Shown here one piece after another: positions 1 to 11,384 of a stretch of DNA of 64,000 nt (positions are counted from its first letter, which is position 1; each line of letters begins with the position of its first letter). This stretch comes from Bilabrum cf. latius (taxonomy: Eukaryota > Bigyra: Bicosoecida > Bigyra > Bicosoecida): NCBI GenBank assembly GCA_965178125.1, contig OZ237777.1, positions 62,001-126,000 on the forward strand, in the 5' to 3' direction. The notes below the pieces were generated by a model. It made no database searches. It was given only the letters and a program-made list of their open reading frames with translations, and had not been told where the DNA came from. A program made the position numbers and the translations under genes.

Positions 1-341
1 GACGCGGACCGAGTAGTGTGCATTGTGCAGGCCGCAGGCGGGCATCAGTTTGCAGGGGTACTCAGTGCCTGTGAGAGTGGCTCGAACCTGTGCACGGGTA
101 TACTGCACGAGTGTGAAGGAGGGTGAGCTTTGCTGACGCGACTCCATGAGATGTGTCCGTGCCTTTCACGTGGGCAGAAACTCGTAAAAAGGTAATTGCA
201 GGATCGTAGACACGAATCAGGCTGGCTAATGTGAGCCTGCACGTGCCCATGGCTCAGTCAAACGTCCGTGCAAGGGTACCTTGCACGAGTAAGGGTGAGG
301 CTGGCTTACATGAGCCTGCATGGGGTGTTTCCGTGCCTGTG
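1..341. other. No gene recognised; short repeats at window start
   Basis: I see no convincing gene here. The stretch is rich in short TGCACGGG and TGCACGAGT motifs that recur to about position 1240 and again in the 47-52 kb units, so it looks like the decayed edge of a repeat family. Confidence 0.5.
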
Positions 342-690
342 TGTTATATGTACTCGAACATCAGGATTGAAGCAACGGGGAGCAGAGGTGAGACGGAAGA
401 CAAGGCGGGCGCAGTAGGACAGGAGCTGGAGAGGAACAAGAGGGGGACACCGGCACAGGCGACGACAGCACGGTGTCAACAGAGAGAACACCGCGTGGGA
501 CAGGGAGCTCCAGTTGCAAGGCACCAGCGAGATGCGGGTGGCAGCGGGCTGCACGGCCAGCAGCGCGCAGAGGACCAACAGGTGGGTGGACAGATGGGGC
601 GCACGGCAGGTCGGCCAGGACCGGCGCGTCCAAGCTGGAAGAGAATGGGGCCAAGGTGGGAATGCATGGAGCAAGGCACACGGCCCCTAG
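342..690 (+). repeat. Dispersed repeat F, copy 1
   Basis: About 345 bp beginning near GTTATATGTACTCG and ending near CCCTAGGG. Recognisable copies occur in reverse orientation at 6712-7054 and in the same orientation at 45803-46145, with scattered substitutions and small indels. It has no convincing coding frame. The last part (about 625-735) is also found at 943-1054 and inside the units of the 47-52 kb array, so repeats F and H share a tail. Its mechanism of spread is not visible. Confidence 0.7.
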
Positions 691-892
691 GGCGTCAGAC
701 CACGTGGGCGGGGCCCCGTGCACGTGCACGGGACTTCTGCACGGGACTTCTGCACGGGCGTGGGTGGTGGTGAGATACGCTGATGCAAGCCGGCACGGGC
801 CTCTCCCTGCCTGTCAAATGGATCGAAAGCCGTACAGGTGCTTTAGGTGCACGACGGGCAGCAGCGCGCAGAGGCCCAGCAACCGGATGCAT

Positions 893-1100
893 GGATGGAC
901 GGACGGGCAGATGGATGGATGGATGGAAGCGGGGCCAGTTCCGGCGCGTCCAAGCTGGAAGAGAATGGGGCCAAGGTGGGAATGCATGGAGCAAGGCACA
1001 CGGCCCCTAGGGCGTCAGACCACGTGGGCGGGGCCCCGTGCACGTGCACGGGACTGCTGCACGGGACTTCTGCACGGGCGTGGGTGGTGGTGAGGTACGC
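893..1100. repeat. GGAT microsatellite and second copy of the F tail
   Basis: A short GGAT/GGAC tract (about 893-931) is followed by a near-exact second copy of 625-735, offset 318 bp, at 943-1054. The same order, microsatellite then this tail, recurs four times between 47 and 52.4 kb, which links this segment to repeat H. Confidence 0.7.
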
Positions 1101-1129
1101 TGATGCAAGCCGGCACGGGCCTCTCCCTG

Positions 1130-1300
1130 CCTGTCAAATGGATCGAAAGCCGTACAGGTGCACGAGCGGGGGGGGGGCGGTGAGGTACGCTGATGCGTTC
1201 CTGGGTGTCCGTGCCTGTCACAGCAACCCGTGCAGGGGCACGAGCAGCAGCGGTCCGATCCTTGCAGACCGAGATGCGCTTCGCACTCTACTGGCGGCAC
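1130..1300 (+). repeat. Short segment repeated at 2828-3015
   Basis: Starts near CCGTACAGGTGCACGAGC and a G run, and runs to the first H core. A close copy with a longer G run lies at 2828-3015. Related sequence precedes each H core at 47.4, 49.1 and 50.7 kb. Confidence 0.65.
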
Positions 1301-2153
1301 CACTTTTGCACTGGGCGGATTGAATGATGGGTACTGTTGCTTCCTCCTTCCTTCCTGCTGCTGCATCTGGCCGCATACTGTCGGGCGTGTCTGACAAGGC
1401 TGTGACGGGCACGGTGACTGTGCGGTCTGGCGATGCGGCATCCGCGTCATCGGGCGCGGTGAGCCAGGCGTCGGGCGCGTCGACGAACGTGGTGTCTGGC
1501 GTGGTGACTGTGGACTCGGGCGCGGCGGTGTCGGCTGCATCGGGCTAGGGTTTTAGGTAGCGTGCTGCCTGGGTCTTCGTCGCTGGACTCGACGGGCGCA
1601 ATACTGTGGGCTCTGGCACGTCCGACGTGGATGGGAAGGGTGCGGTGACGAGCCAGTGGGTGCGGGCGACGGCCTGGCAGAGGACGTGCAGTGAAGGCAG
1701 GACATCCGCCGCAGCAGCTGCCGCTGCCTCAAACCAACCGCTCCGGCAACTGGAACGGCCTGGCACCGGCGGTTCTGTGCTTGTTGTGGTCTTGCAGTGG
1801 CATTTGGACCTTTCGAATTGAATTTGGATATGCGGATAAGGTGGGACGGTGGCCAATCGGCAATCGGCCGCTGACGTCCCCGTGCTGGCGCCGCAGCGGA
1901 ACCTCGTGAATGAGCCAAAAATTTGGCTCGGCCACGGGGACACACTTGCCTCAGCCGAATCAATGTATCTTTAAACTGGTTCTGCCGCAATTGCATGGGG
2001 TCGTGCCCGCGCGGAGTGTTCGGCTCGGGGGCCCGAGCACCTGCGCCCGAGCCGGAGGTTGGGCTCGTGCAGAGGCACCCTCCGCCAAACCCTAGGGTTT
2101 TCCTTTGTTTGCAGCTAGGGCACAGGTAACTTGTAATTAGCTATATATTTTAC
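1300..2153 (+). repeat. H-core repeat, copy 1
   Basis: About 850 bp, nearly identical to parts of 47.5-48.4, 49.2-50.05 and 50.8-51.7 kb. It contains the Gly/Ser-rich frame at 1324-1821. It ends with CCAAACCCTAGGGTTTTCC and a TATATATTTTACACC stretch leading directly into the next copy. Confidence 0.8.
1324..1821 (+). CDS. Gly/Ser-rich repeat protein fragment, two in-frame UAG
   Basis: The frame opens ATG-ATG directly after a TGA and runs 165 codons to TGA. It has in-frame UAG at 1546 and 1558. The first 74 codons have a repeating pattern of the type SGxVTVxSGxA with Ser/Gly/Ala/Thr, as in repeats of long secreted or surface proteins of algae. The pattern stops at the first UAG and the remainder is unpatterned, so this may be a short relic of a longer gene with a frameshift near 1546. 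Five copies in the window keep both UAGs, but they are recent duplicates, so this is weak evidence of selection. Confidence 0.4.
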
Positions 2154-2830
2154 ACCACTTTTGCACTGTGCTGATTGAATGATGGGTACTGTTGCTTCCT
2201 CCTTCCTTCCTGCTGCTGCATCTGGCCGCATACTGTCGGGCGTGTCTGACAAGGCTGTGACGGGCACGGTGACTGTGCGGTCTGGCGATGCGGCATCCGC
2301 GTCATCGGGCGCGGTGAGCCTGGCGTCGGGCGCGTCGACGAACGCGGTGTCTGGCGTGGTGACTGTGGACTCGGGCGCGGCGGTGTCGGCTGCATCGGGC
2401 TAGGGTTTTAGGTAGCGTGCTGCCTGGGTCTTCGTCGCTGGACTCGACGGGCGCAATACTGTGGGCTCTGGCACGTCCGACGTGGATGGGAAGGGTGCGG
2501 TGACGAGCCAGTGGGTGCGGGCGACGGCCTGGCAGAGGACGTGCAGTGAAGGCAGGACATCCGCCGCAGCAGCTGCCGCTGCCTCAAACCAACCGCTCCG
2601 GCAACTGGAACGGCCTGGCACCGGCGGTTCTGTGCTTGTTGTGGTCTTGCAGTGGCATTTGGACCTTTCGAATTGAATTTGGATATGTGGATAAGGTGGG
2701 ACGGTGGCCAATCGGCAATCGGCCGCTGACGTCCCCGCGCTGGCGCCGCGTGAATGAGCCAAAAATTTGGCTCGGCCACGGGGACACACTTGCCTCAGCC
2801 GAATCAATGTATATTTAAACTGGTTCTACC
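2154..2830 (+). repeat. H-core repeat, copy 2 (truncated)
   Basis: A second H core follows the first without spacer. It lacks the last 150 bp or so of copy 1 and joins, after GTTTAAACTGGTTCT-like sequence, to a G-run segment related to 1130-1300. Confidence 0.8.
2179..2676 (+). CDS. Gly/Ser-rich repeat protein fragment, copy 2
   Basis: Same 165-codon frame as at 1324-1821, with the same two UAG codons (2401 and 2413) and the same TGA end. Copies differ by a few substitutions, for example Leu for Gln in the serine-rich part. Status is as for copy 1: a duplicated fragment of uncertain expression. Confidence 0.35.
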
Positions 2831-3015
2831 GTACAGGTGCACGAGCGGGGGGGGGGGGGGGGTGAGGTACGCTGATGCGTTCCTGGGTGTCCTTGCCTGT
2901 CACAGAATCCGTACAGGGCACGAGCAGCAGCGGTCCGATCATTGCAGACCGGGATGCGCTTCGCACTCCGCCGGCGGCACCACCTTTGCATTTTGCTGAT
3001 TGAAGGATGGGTACT
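2828..3015 (+). repeat. Repeat copy with long G run
   Basis: Copy of 1130-1330 with a G homopolymer of about 18-20 at roughly 2847-2865. The homopolymer is a likely place for sequencing error. Confidence 0.65.
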
Positions 3016-3264
3016 GTTCAGTGAACACCGAGTACGGTCTCCACCCGCCACGGTCCCTGGCTCCCGATTCAGCAGTCCGACGCAGCGCAAGCGGATGCTA
3101 GTGTTTCGTCAATGTTCTTGCCCCCCGCCTACTTGCCAAGCTCCAGGTCGGCCACTCCGTGATGGGCAGGGCCTCACCCGGAGTAGGAGTGCGCCGCGCA
3201 TTCACTTCTAGTAGGTTCCGTAGGCAAATGGCAGGCAAGGGCAGGACAGCTTTCGTAGCTCCCA

Positions 3265-4746
3265 ATGCCTCGCGTCTGGCCCCTAACGGCCGCTCAAATA
3301 GATGCTTCTTTAAACGAGGTTAAGCAGCTGGTTTAGAACAAATCAAACCTACGGCTACTGCCAAAATCATCTGCGAATGCGGTTCGCCAGTACGAAATGA
3401 TTACCGGCGAGAAGGTGAATGGCCGCCTAAGAACCCTCTATGACGCCTATGTGTCGCGTCAGCTCGATAGGTTAGTCATGGAGATTGACAAGGAGCACAT
3501 AGGATCCCAACTACGTAGTTGCTTTGGCCACGCCAAAGAGCCCGCCTGCCGAGTGCGCATGATTGAAGACAGGGCAATCAGCTGCCAAGTATGCGGTAGA
3601 AAGTACGGAATATTCGAATGGTCGAATCTGAAAAAGAGTGCACACTATCATATCGATGGCCGGCGAGTCCCAGCGAGGGGATTGGAACGACAGGAACCCC
3701 GCGTCCATGGTGCTGCTAGCGATGGGACTCAATATGTACCCGGACAGAAACGTAGTCGCTCCGAACAGACCAGCAATGAGGACTAGGCTGTTGAACAAGT
3801 CGCCAAGTACCCCCGGGTCGGGGGTGCAGGCAGCGAGTCTCCCAGATCGCCGGGACCGAGCTTGAAGACGAGGCTTACTGCGGTGGTGCATGCCGCCTTA
3901 CCGGTTCTGAAAAGGTGTCATCCGGACATGATACTAGTACGTCTCCTCAAGGAGTATCGCAAGGCAGATGATGTGATAGATGATGACCCTGTCGCTTTCG
4001 AGGGCAGGATGGGCAGCGCAAGCCGGCTGTTGATGCTGTTGGTTCCAGAGCTGGCCTCGCAGGACACTGCATGGACGCCGGACATGCGCGCACTGTTGCA
4101 TTGCTTCCAGTTTCTGTTTGCTGGGAACCAGGAGGAATGGGAAGATATCTTTGTCGCGAGCATTCGGAAATGCTTGCCTTCATCACCGAGACGCCGAGGC
4201 AGGGTCCGGGCCCGACAGCAGCACCAGCACCAGCACCAGCACCAGCACCAGCACCAGCACCAGCACCAGCACCAGCACCAGCACCAGCACCAGCACCAGC
4301 ACCAGCACCAGCACCAGCACCAGCACCAGCACCAGCACCAGCACCAGCACCAGCACCAGCACCAGCACCAGCACCAGCACCAGCACCAGCACCAGCACCA
4401 GCACCAGCACCAGCACCAGCACCAGCACCAGTACCAGCCCCAGCACCAGTACCAGCACCAGCACCAGCACCAGCACCAGCACCAGCACCAGCACCAGCAC
4501 CAGCACCAGCACCAGCACCAGCACCAGCACCAGCACCAGCACCAGCACCAGCACCAGCACCAGCACCAGCACCAGCACCAGCACCAGCACCAGCACCAGC
4601 ACCAGCACCAGCACCAGCAGTGGCACCGACAGCGGCAGCAGCAGCCCCGAGTCTCTGGCAGACAAGCCGGTAGGGCCGCAGAGCCCGTCCGGGCAGTCGC
4701 CCCAGCGGCCGGCAACGGGAGTGAGGGATCCTGCAAGAGAGCATGA
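3265..4746 (+). CDS. Unidentified protein with His-Gln tract; reads through UAG
   Basis: If UAG is read as sense, this is one 493-residue frame ending in TGA. It has UAG at residues 24 (3334) and 174 (3784) and no UAA or UGA inside. Upstream the same frame stays open to a TGA at 3163 and carries two more UAGs (3184, 3256), so the ATG at 3265 is only the likeliest start. Residues 45-110 look globular and coding, with Cys at about 86, 95, 107 and 110; the last pair forms C-x2-C, a possible metal-binding knuckle. Residues 175-317 include a helical-looking segment rich in Leu. Residues 318-452 are an almost pure alternating Gln-His tract, followed by a basic tail. I recognise no family. If UAG is a normal stop, the window holds two separate frames, 3265-3786 (itself interrupted) and 3862-4746. 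Confidence 0.55.
4218..4620 (+). repeat. CAGCAC hexanucleotide array
   Basis: About 65 copies of CAGCAC with a single interruption near 4431-4456 where CAGTAC and CAGCCC occur. It is coding in the frame of the gene around it (Gln-His), but all three forward frames and two reverse frames are open, so openness alone proves nothing. Confidence 0.95.
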
Positions 4747-4908
4747 GCTCTGAGCAACGTGCTGACCGGGCCAGCTCGGCTCGTGGATCCATCGTCGTTG
4801 GCGCGATGCGGCTGCTGAACGCAGGCCTGGGCCCGGCGATGCCATATTGGGCCGGGGGGCATTGACGGCACCGCGCTACAGGTCACTATTATCCGATGGA
4901 CCTGCAGG

Positions 4909-5430
4909 ATGGATGCCCCTTTCAGCTGCATGAGGCGGTGGTGGTCGACGATGCACCCGCTCAAGGAGTTGGCCTACACGACGGGTGAAGCTGAGCTAGC
5001 TCAACTGGCTGTGGGACCTGCAAACCGCTCTCTGGAAGACATACAATGGCAAAGAGCCGGCGATGTGGACAAGTACCAGAATCGTAAGTAGATGGGCGAT
5101 GCCGATCCCATGCCCCGGGCCTTCACGGGGTCAATCGAGAACAGGAGGATGTCAAAGCATGACCGAGTCGCTGTCGCGTATCATCTATCTGGACTGGGGC
5201 TACGTGCGGGATAGGCAGTAGTGCAAGCTTGCAGAGATCTGCGGGGTGGAAGAGCTGGACATGCACGGCCCAAGTCCACCATCCCCGACGGAGGCAGGGC
5301 AGCCATCTACCTGAGGCGCGACATGGGTGAGTACCACGGGTACTCTGTGGAAGAAGGCCGTGGCTCACGGCAACAAGCACACCTAGGTGCAGGGCGAATT
5401 GGGAATGCTTTTTAGCACGGGAAGCGGTGA
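4909..5430 (+). CDS. Unidentified frame with three UAG codons, ends TGA
   Basis: The frame is open from a TGA at 4816 to a TGA at 5428, interrupted only by UAG at 5089, 5206 and 5413. The first in-frame ATG is 4909. Composition is protein-like: it includes stretches such as TTGEAELAQLAVG and a later basic part with YLRRDMGEYHGYS. I recognise no domain. It lies 160 bp downstream of the His-Gln gene on the same strand. Further coding-like sequence with frame changes continues to about 5600, so the true gene may be longer and broken. Confidence 0.35.
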
Positions 5431-5640
5431 GAGCCTTGAGAACCAGGTGCCCGCACTGGACAGGCCAGCGGGCTCGAGGTGGACGTGAGGGTGGCTGACT
5501 TTCTCAGCGACTGAACCGATGGGCCGGTGTACATTACGCGGTACACACCGGGCAATATCAAGGCTGACGTCTCGGATCAGTAGCACATTTGGTAGGACCA
5601 TCGCCGAGGTTCGCGTGTGCCGGCCCATGCCGGGCCCTAG
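5431..5640 (+). pseudogene. Possible decayed 3' part of the 4.9-5.4 kb gene
   Basis: One frame reads LEVDVRVADFLSD, then UGA, then DGPVYITRYTPGNIKADV, then two UAGs. The composition is protein-like, but the internal UGA and the change of frame relative to 4909-5430 suggest decay or an indel. Family unknown. Confidence 0.25.
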
Positions 5641-5662
5641 CCCAGATTCCTAGATTCCTATC

Positions 5663-5900
5663 TGAGGGGCTAATTTTGGTCAAAATGACAAATTTAGGCA
5701 CATATAATAAATAATCTATTAATAATTAAGTTAATTTGCGCAATTAAAGGTCCCTACGCAAGTCTTGATACACCTATTTGGAAACCTCAATTCTGGCTTT
5801 TACAATCCTAGATCGTACAGTGTTAAACCTTTAGACTTGTATAATATCAATGCTTAATTATGGTTCACCCATCAAACACCACAAATGGCCCTATTCCATC
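5663..5900 (+). repeat. AT-rich element, copy 1
   Basis: A sharply AT-rich patch in GC-rich surroundings. About 150-240 bp of it are clearly related, in reverse orientation and diverged, to 56930-57180; shared blocks include TTGGTCAA, AATTTAG, CACATATA/GACATATA, and GCGCAATTA. In both places it follows a coding-like frame, so it could be a shared 3' flank or the end of a mobile element. Confidence 0.6.
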
Positions 5901-6162
5901 CTTAAATAGATACAGAGCCACTTACACATAGTTGATACTGGTAGAGTGTCACGTTGTGTGAAGGCCTTGTGTGCTACTTGTGTGCAGACACCGCGGGCTC
6001 GTTGCCTCTACGCTTCATGCGTCCTCCTCCGTGTCCAACCACATACGCCATCGCCCTCAGAGGATTGCTACATTCGTATACATTGCATGATGCACCAGTA
6101 CCAAGTATTGCGGCTGCCCACGTCCCGCAATAGGCCGGATACCACAGTTAGCCAGGTACTTC
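5901..6162. other. No gene recognised before the 179-bp array
   Basis: No convincing frame. A short unique lead-in (about 6040-6162) runs into the first unit of the 179-bp array. Confidence 0.5.
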
Positions 6163-6530
6163 CAAGCCATGCAGCCTCGACCTTGGCCAATGCTGATGTT
6201 GCACAGCGAGGCGTGTACGCGTTCATCCAGCCCTCCATGAAGGCGCAACACACGTAATGCTGGTGCTCTATCCTTGTACTACGTCTGCAACACGTACACA
6301 GACGCTGCGCGCTGTCTGCTACATGCGCTACGTGGTACCTGCAAGCCATGCAGCCTCGACCTTGGCCAATGCTGATGTTGCACAGCGAGGCGTGTACGCG
6401 TTCATCCAGCCGTCCATGAAGGCGCAACACACGTAATGCTGGTGCTCTATCCTTGCACTACGTCTGCAACACGTACACAGACGCTGCGCGCTGTCTGCTA
6501 CATGCGCTACGTGGTACTTCCAAACCATGC
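6163..6530 (+). repeat. 179-bp tandem array, left part
   Basis: Two units of a 179-bp satellite-like repeat. Each unit holds CCATGCAGCCTCGACC, GCGTGTACGCGTTC and CACGTAATGCTGG. The array is cut at 6530 by foreign sequence that replaces about 9-10 bp of the unit. Confidence 0.9.
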
Positions 6531-7054
6531 AGTTACCAAAAAGAAAAATTCCTGCCCCCGGTCCCGCGGACCCACTGGGCTTCACCCCGAACGACTGGTT
6601 CTTCACCGGTCCACCTGAATGCGGTATTCATCTGACACTACGAATGTACACACCACTTTCCCCATGCACCCGACTGGCCTCGTCGCCACATGGCTTCCTG
6701 TTCCTGTTCCCCGCCCTAGGGACCGTGTGCTTTGCTCCCAGCATCGCCACCTTGGCCCTATCCTTTAAGCTTGCACGCGCCGGTCCTGGCCGACCTGCCG
6801 TGCGCCCCATCTGTCCACCCAACTGTTGGCCTTCTGCGTGCTGCTGGCCATGCAGTCCGCTGCCACCCGCGTCTCCCTCGTGCCTTGCACCTGGAGCCCC
6901 CATTCCTCCCGTTGTGTTCTCCCTGTTGACACCGCACTGTCGTCGCCTGTGCCGGTGTCCCCCTCTTCGTCTCCACCTCCTGTCCTCCCGCCTCGTCTTC
7001 CGTCTCACCTCTGCTCCCCGTTGCTTCAATCCTGATGTCCGAGTACATATAACA
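6531..7054 (-). repeat. Insertion in the 179-bp array carrying inverted repeat F
   Basis: About 180 bp of unique sequence (6531-6711) followed by a full reverse-oriented copy of repeat F (6712-7054). The array resumes at GGCCAATGCTG, short of about ten bases of the unit, so the insertion came with a small deletion. I see no target-site duplication. Confidence 0.7.
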
Positions 7055-10000
7055 TGGCCAATGCTGATGTTGCACAGCGAGGCGTGTACGCGTTCATCCA
7101 GCCGTCCATGAAGGCGCAACACACGTAATGCTGGTGCTCTATCCTTGTACTACGTCTGCAACACGTACACAGACGCTGCGCGCTGTCTGCTACATGCGCT
7201 ACGTGGTACTTCCAAACCATGCAGCCTCGACCTTGGCCAATGCAGATGTTGCACAGCGAGGCGTGTACGCGTTCATCCAGCCGTCCATGAAGGCGCAACA
7301 CACGTAATGCTGGTGCTCTATCCTTGCAATACGTCTGCAACACGTACACAGACGCTGCGCGCTGTCTGCTACATGCGCTACGTGGTACTTCCAAACCATG
7401 CAGCCTCGACCTTGGCCAATGCAGATGTTGCACAGCGAGGCGTGTACGCGTTCATCCAGCCGTCCATGAAGGCGCAACACACGTAATGCTGGTGCTCTAT
7501 CCTTGTACTACGTCTGCAACACGTACACAGACGCTGCGCGCTGTCTGCTACATGCGCAACGTGGTACCTGCAAGCCATGCAGCCTCGACCTTGGCCAATG
7601 CTGATGTTGCACAGCGAGGCGTGTACGCGTTCATCCAGCCGTCCATGAAGGCGCAACACACGTAATGCTGGTGCTCTATCCTTGCAATACGTCTGCAACA
7701 CGTACACAGACGCTGCGCGCTGTCTGCTACATGCGCTACGTGGTACTTCCAAACCATGCAGCCTCGACCTTGGCCAATGCAGATGTTGCACAGCGAGGCG
7801 TGTACGCGTTCATCCAGCCCTCCATGAAGGCGAAACACACGTAATGCTGGTGCTCTATCCTTGCAATACGTCTGCAACACGTACACAGACGCTGCGCGCT
7901 GTCTGCTACATGCGTAACGTGGTACCTGCAAGCCATGCAGCCTCGACCTTGGCCAATGCTGATGTTGCACAGCGAGGCGTGTACGCGTTCATCCAGCCCT
8001 CCATGAAGGCGCAACACACGTAATGCTGGTGCTCTATCCTTGCAATACGTCTGCAACACGTACACAGACGCTGCGCGCTGTCTGCTACATGCGCTACGTG
8101 GTACTTCCAAACCATGCAGCCTCGACCTTGGCCAATGCTGATGTTGCACAGCGAGGCGTGTACGCGTTCATCCAGCCCTCCATGAAGGCGCAACACACGT
8201 AATGCTGGTGCTCTATCCTTGCAATACGTCTGCAACACGTACACAGACGCTGCGCGCTGTCTGCTACATGCGCTACGTGGTACTTCCAAACCATGCAGCC
8301 TCGACCTTGGCCAATGCTGATGTTGCACAGCGAGGCGTGTACGCGTTCATCCAGCCCTCCATGAAGGCGCAACACACGTAATGCTGGTGCTCTATCCTTG
8401 CAATACGTCTGCAACACGTACACAGACGCTGCGCGCTGTCTGCTACATGCGCAACGTGGTACCTGCAAGCCATGCAGCCTCGACCTTGGCCAATGCAGAT
8501 GTTGCACAGCGAGGCGTGTACGCGTTCATCCAGCCCTCCATGAAGGCGCAACACACGTAATGCTGGTGCTCTATCCTTGCAATACGTCTGCAACACGTAC
8601 ACAGACGCTGCGCGCTGTCTGCTACATGCGCTACGTGGTACTTCCAAACCATGCAGCCTCGACCTTGGCCAATGCTGATGTTGCACAGCGAGGCGTGTAC
8701 GCGTTCATCCAGCCGTCCATGAAGGCGCAACACACGTAATGCTGGTGCTCTATCCTTGCAATACGTCTGCAACACGTACACAGACGCTGCGCGCTGTCCG
8801 CTACATGCGCTACGTGGTACCTGCAAGCCATGCAGCCTCGACCTTGGCCAATGCAGATGTTGCACAGCGAGGCGTGTACGCGTTCATCCAGCCCTCCATG
8901 AAGGCGCAACACACGTAATGCTGGTGCTCTATCCTTGCAATACGTCTGCAACACGTACACAGACGCTGCGCGCTGTCCGCTACATGCGCTACGTGGTACC
9001 TGCAAGCCATGCAGCCTCGACCTTGGCCAATGCAGATGTTGCACAGCGAGGCGTGTACGCGTTCATCCAGCCCTCCATGAAGGCGCAACACACGTAATGC
9101 TGGTGCTCTATCCTTGCAATACGTCTGCAACACGTACACAGACGCTGCGCGCTGTCTGCTACATGCGCAACGTGGTACCTGCAAGCCATGCAGCCTCGAC
9201 CTTGGCCAATGCTGATGTTGCACAGCGAGGCGTGTACGCGTTCATCCAGCCCTCCATGAAGGCGCAACACACGTAATGCTGGTGCTCTATCCTTGCAATA
9301 CGTCTGCAACACGTACACAGACGCTGCGCGCTGTCCGCTACATGCGCAACGTGGTACCTGCAAGCCATGCAGCCTCGACCTTGGCCAATGCAGATGTTGC
9401 ACAGCGAGGCGTGTACGCGTTCATCCAGCCCTCCATGAAGGCGCAACACACGTAATGCTGGTGCTCTATCCTTGCAATACGTCTGCAACACGTACACAGA
9501 CGCTGCGCGCTGTCCGCTACATGCGCTACGTGGTACCTGCAAGCCATGCAGCCTCGACCTTGGCCAATGCTGATGTTGCACAGCGAGGCGTGTACGCGTT
9601 CATCCAGCCCTCCATGAAGGCGCAACACACGTAATGCTGGTGCTCTATCCTTGCACTACGTCTGCAACACGTACACAGACGCTGCGCGCTGTCTGCTACA
9701 TGCGCAACGTGGTACCTGCAAGCCATGCAGCCTCGACCTTGGCCAATGCTGATGTTGCACAGCGAGGCGTGTACGCGTTCATCCAGCCCTCCATGAAGGC
9801 GCAACACACGTAATGCTGGTGCTCTATCCTTGCAATACGTCTGCAACACGTACACAGACGCTGCGCGCTGTCTGCTACATGCGCTACGTGGTACTTCCAA
9901 ACCATGCAGCCTCGACCTTGGCCAATGCAGATGTTGCACAGCGAGGCGTGTACGCGTTCATCCAGCCCTCCATGAAGGCGCAACACACGTAATGCTGGTG

Positions 10001-10251
10001 CTCTATCCTTGCAATACGTCTGCAACACGTACACAGACGCTGCGCGCTGTCTGCTACATGCGCAACGTGGTACCTGCAAGCCATGCAGCCTCGACCTTGG
10101 CCAATGCTGATGTTGCACAGCGAGGCGTGTACGCGTTCATCCAGCCGTCCATGAAGGCGCAACACACGTAATGCTGGTGCTCTATCCTTGCAATACGTCT
10201 GCAACACGTACACAGACGCTGCGCGCTGTCCGCTACATGCGCTACGTGGTA
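7055..10251 (+). repeat. 179-bp tandem array, main part
   Basis: About 18 units of 179 bp, well over 95% alike by eye. Variation is concentrated at linked sites: CTACGTGGTACTTCCAAACC alternates with CAACGTGGTACCTGCAAGCC, plus a hybrid form, and CTGATG alternates with CAGATG. Open frames of 113-140 codons run through on both strands simply because the unit has few stops; I do not call them genes. Confidence 0.95.
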
Positions 10252-10793
10252 CGGTAAGACTTGGGATCAGGCCCGACTGATTCCGAGTCGTTCGGGTCCT
10301 GGTTTGTGCTCCCGAGGCACTTCCCTTGAGGCAAGTGCTCGAGTGGAGGCTGAGACGCAACACGCAGCGCCACAGATATAAAGATCTGGGCACTGGAGTT
10401 CTGTTGAAAGGTGGTGCCCACGAATTCTCTGGAATTTACCGACTGTTGGCCACCGACGGGTCCGAAATGCCAACACTCACGCTGCAACTCAACGCCATGC
10501 GTACTCGCCTGCTTAGCGTATCACTCTTAGTGCGAATGTTGGTTTGAACTATTAACGAACTATTGGAGGGCGTACAAAGTGCGGCCGGTAGCGAGTTCCC
10601 GGGGTATCTGAAGTTAACCGCAAAATTTTGACCCGGCTCGTGCCGCATCCGTGACGGCCTGGGAGCCGCAGCCGCAGCCAAGCTTACCTTTTGTGGATGC
10701 AAGGAAGCACTAGCGGAACCGGAATGCGCGTATAAGTCATGCGAGACCGCGGACCAGGCACAGCAACGCCGGCGAGATCATTTTCTCGTCAGC

Positions 10794-11365
10794 ATGGCTC
10801 CCACTCTAGTTCTCTTCACAGAAATGAGCTCGAAACCACGGCCACAGGCGGTAGCAGCCATGGTCGACTCTTTCCCTAAGCTAGGGCGGTCCGCCGAAGG
10901 CGACGAGTCGCCACTGATGGTGCGGGTGTTCCGGTGGACCATGCTCGACGGCACGCCAACAGGTGCGCAGCTAGCGTGCGACCTCCTCCAGATGACGGCG
11001 ATGCGGCACCTCATCAGCCTGCAGAACGCGGCAATAACTGGGGCAGTGGATACGGCGGCAGCCACCGGGTGGCCGAGGCGAACGGCACCCACGGAGTAGG
11101 CGCCCGGCGGGCCTGACGTGTCGAGCACGGACGCCGTAGAGCTGGAGGACATCAAACCGTAGTGCTGGAGGAGGCCCAGCTCGTGAAGTATCTGGTGGCT
11201 GCCAGCCTCGAGCTCTCCGCATCGTGGAACTTCTCAATCGCGCAGGAGAAGGCGGAGGCAGCGGCGCCCGGTGCAGGAAGTGGCGCAAGGAGAGTGCTCC
11301 GACGTCGCCGCGCCACTACTCCGGTAGCGGCAGCAGTGGGGTACCCTCGGGCGCTGAGGTTGTAG
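10794..11365 (+). pseudogene. Gene G fragment, copy 1 (frameshifted)
   Basis: Starts with ATG after the element's left end and reads MAPTLVLFTEMSSKPRPQA, with an Ala-rich, moderately hydrophobic stretch, to UAG at 11097. Comparison with the related copies at 23.35-23.72 and 24.41-24.61 kb shows that later coding sequence lies in another frame (LEEAQLVKYLVAASLELSAS), reached through a small deletion near 11155. The product and family are unknown. An exact copy is at 22091-22662. Confidence 0.4.
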
Positions 11366-11384
11366 CTGGATCAAGCAGGAGAGC

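Noticed and set aside
2080-2105. Telomere repeat at AAACCCTAGGGTTT
   Set aside because: It is a single palindromic motif repeated with the 1.65-kb unit, without tandem TTTAGGG copies.
4118-4845. Long reverse and alternative forward frames over the CAGCAC tract
   Set aside because: They are shadows of the hexanucleotide repeat; only the Gln-His frame joins protein-like sequence on both sides.
7026-10393. Series of 113-140-codon frames in the 179-bp array
   Set aside because: Same unit read repeatedly on both strands; no codon-position signal and no start or stop that differs from the repeat period.
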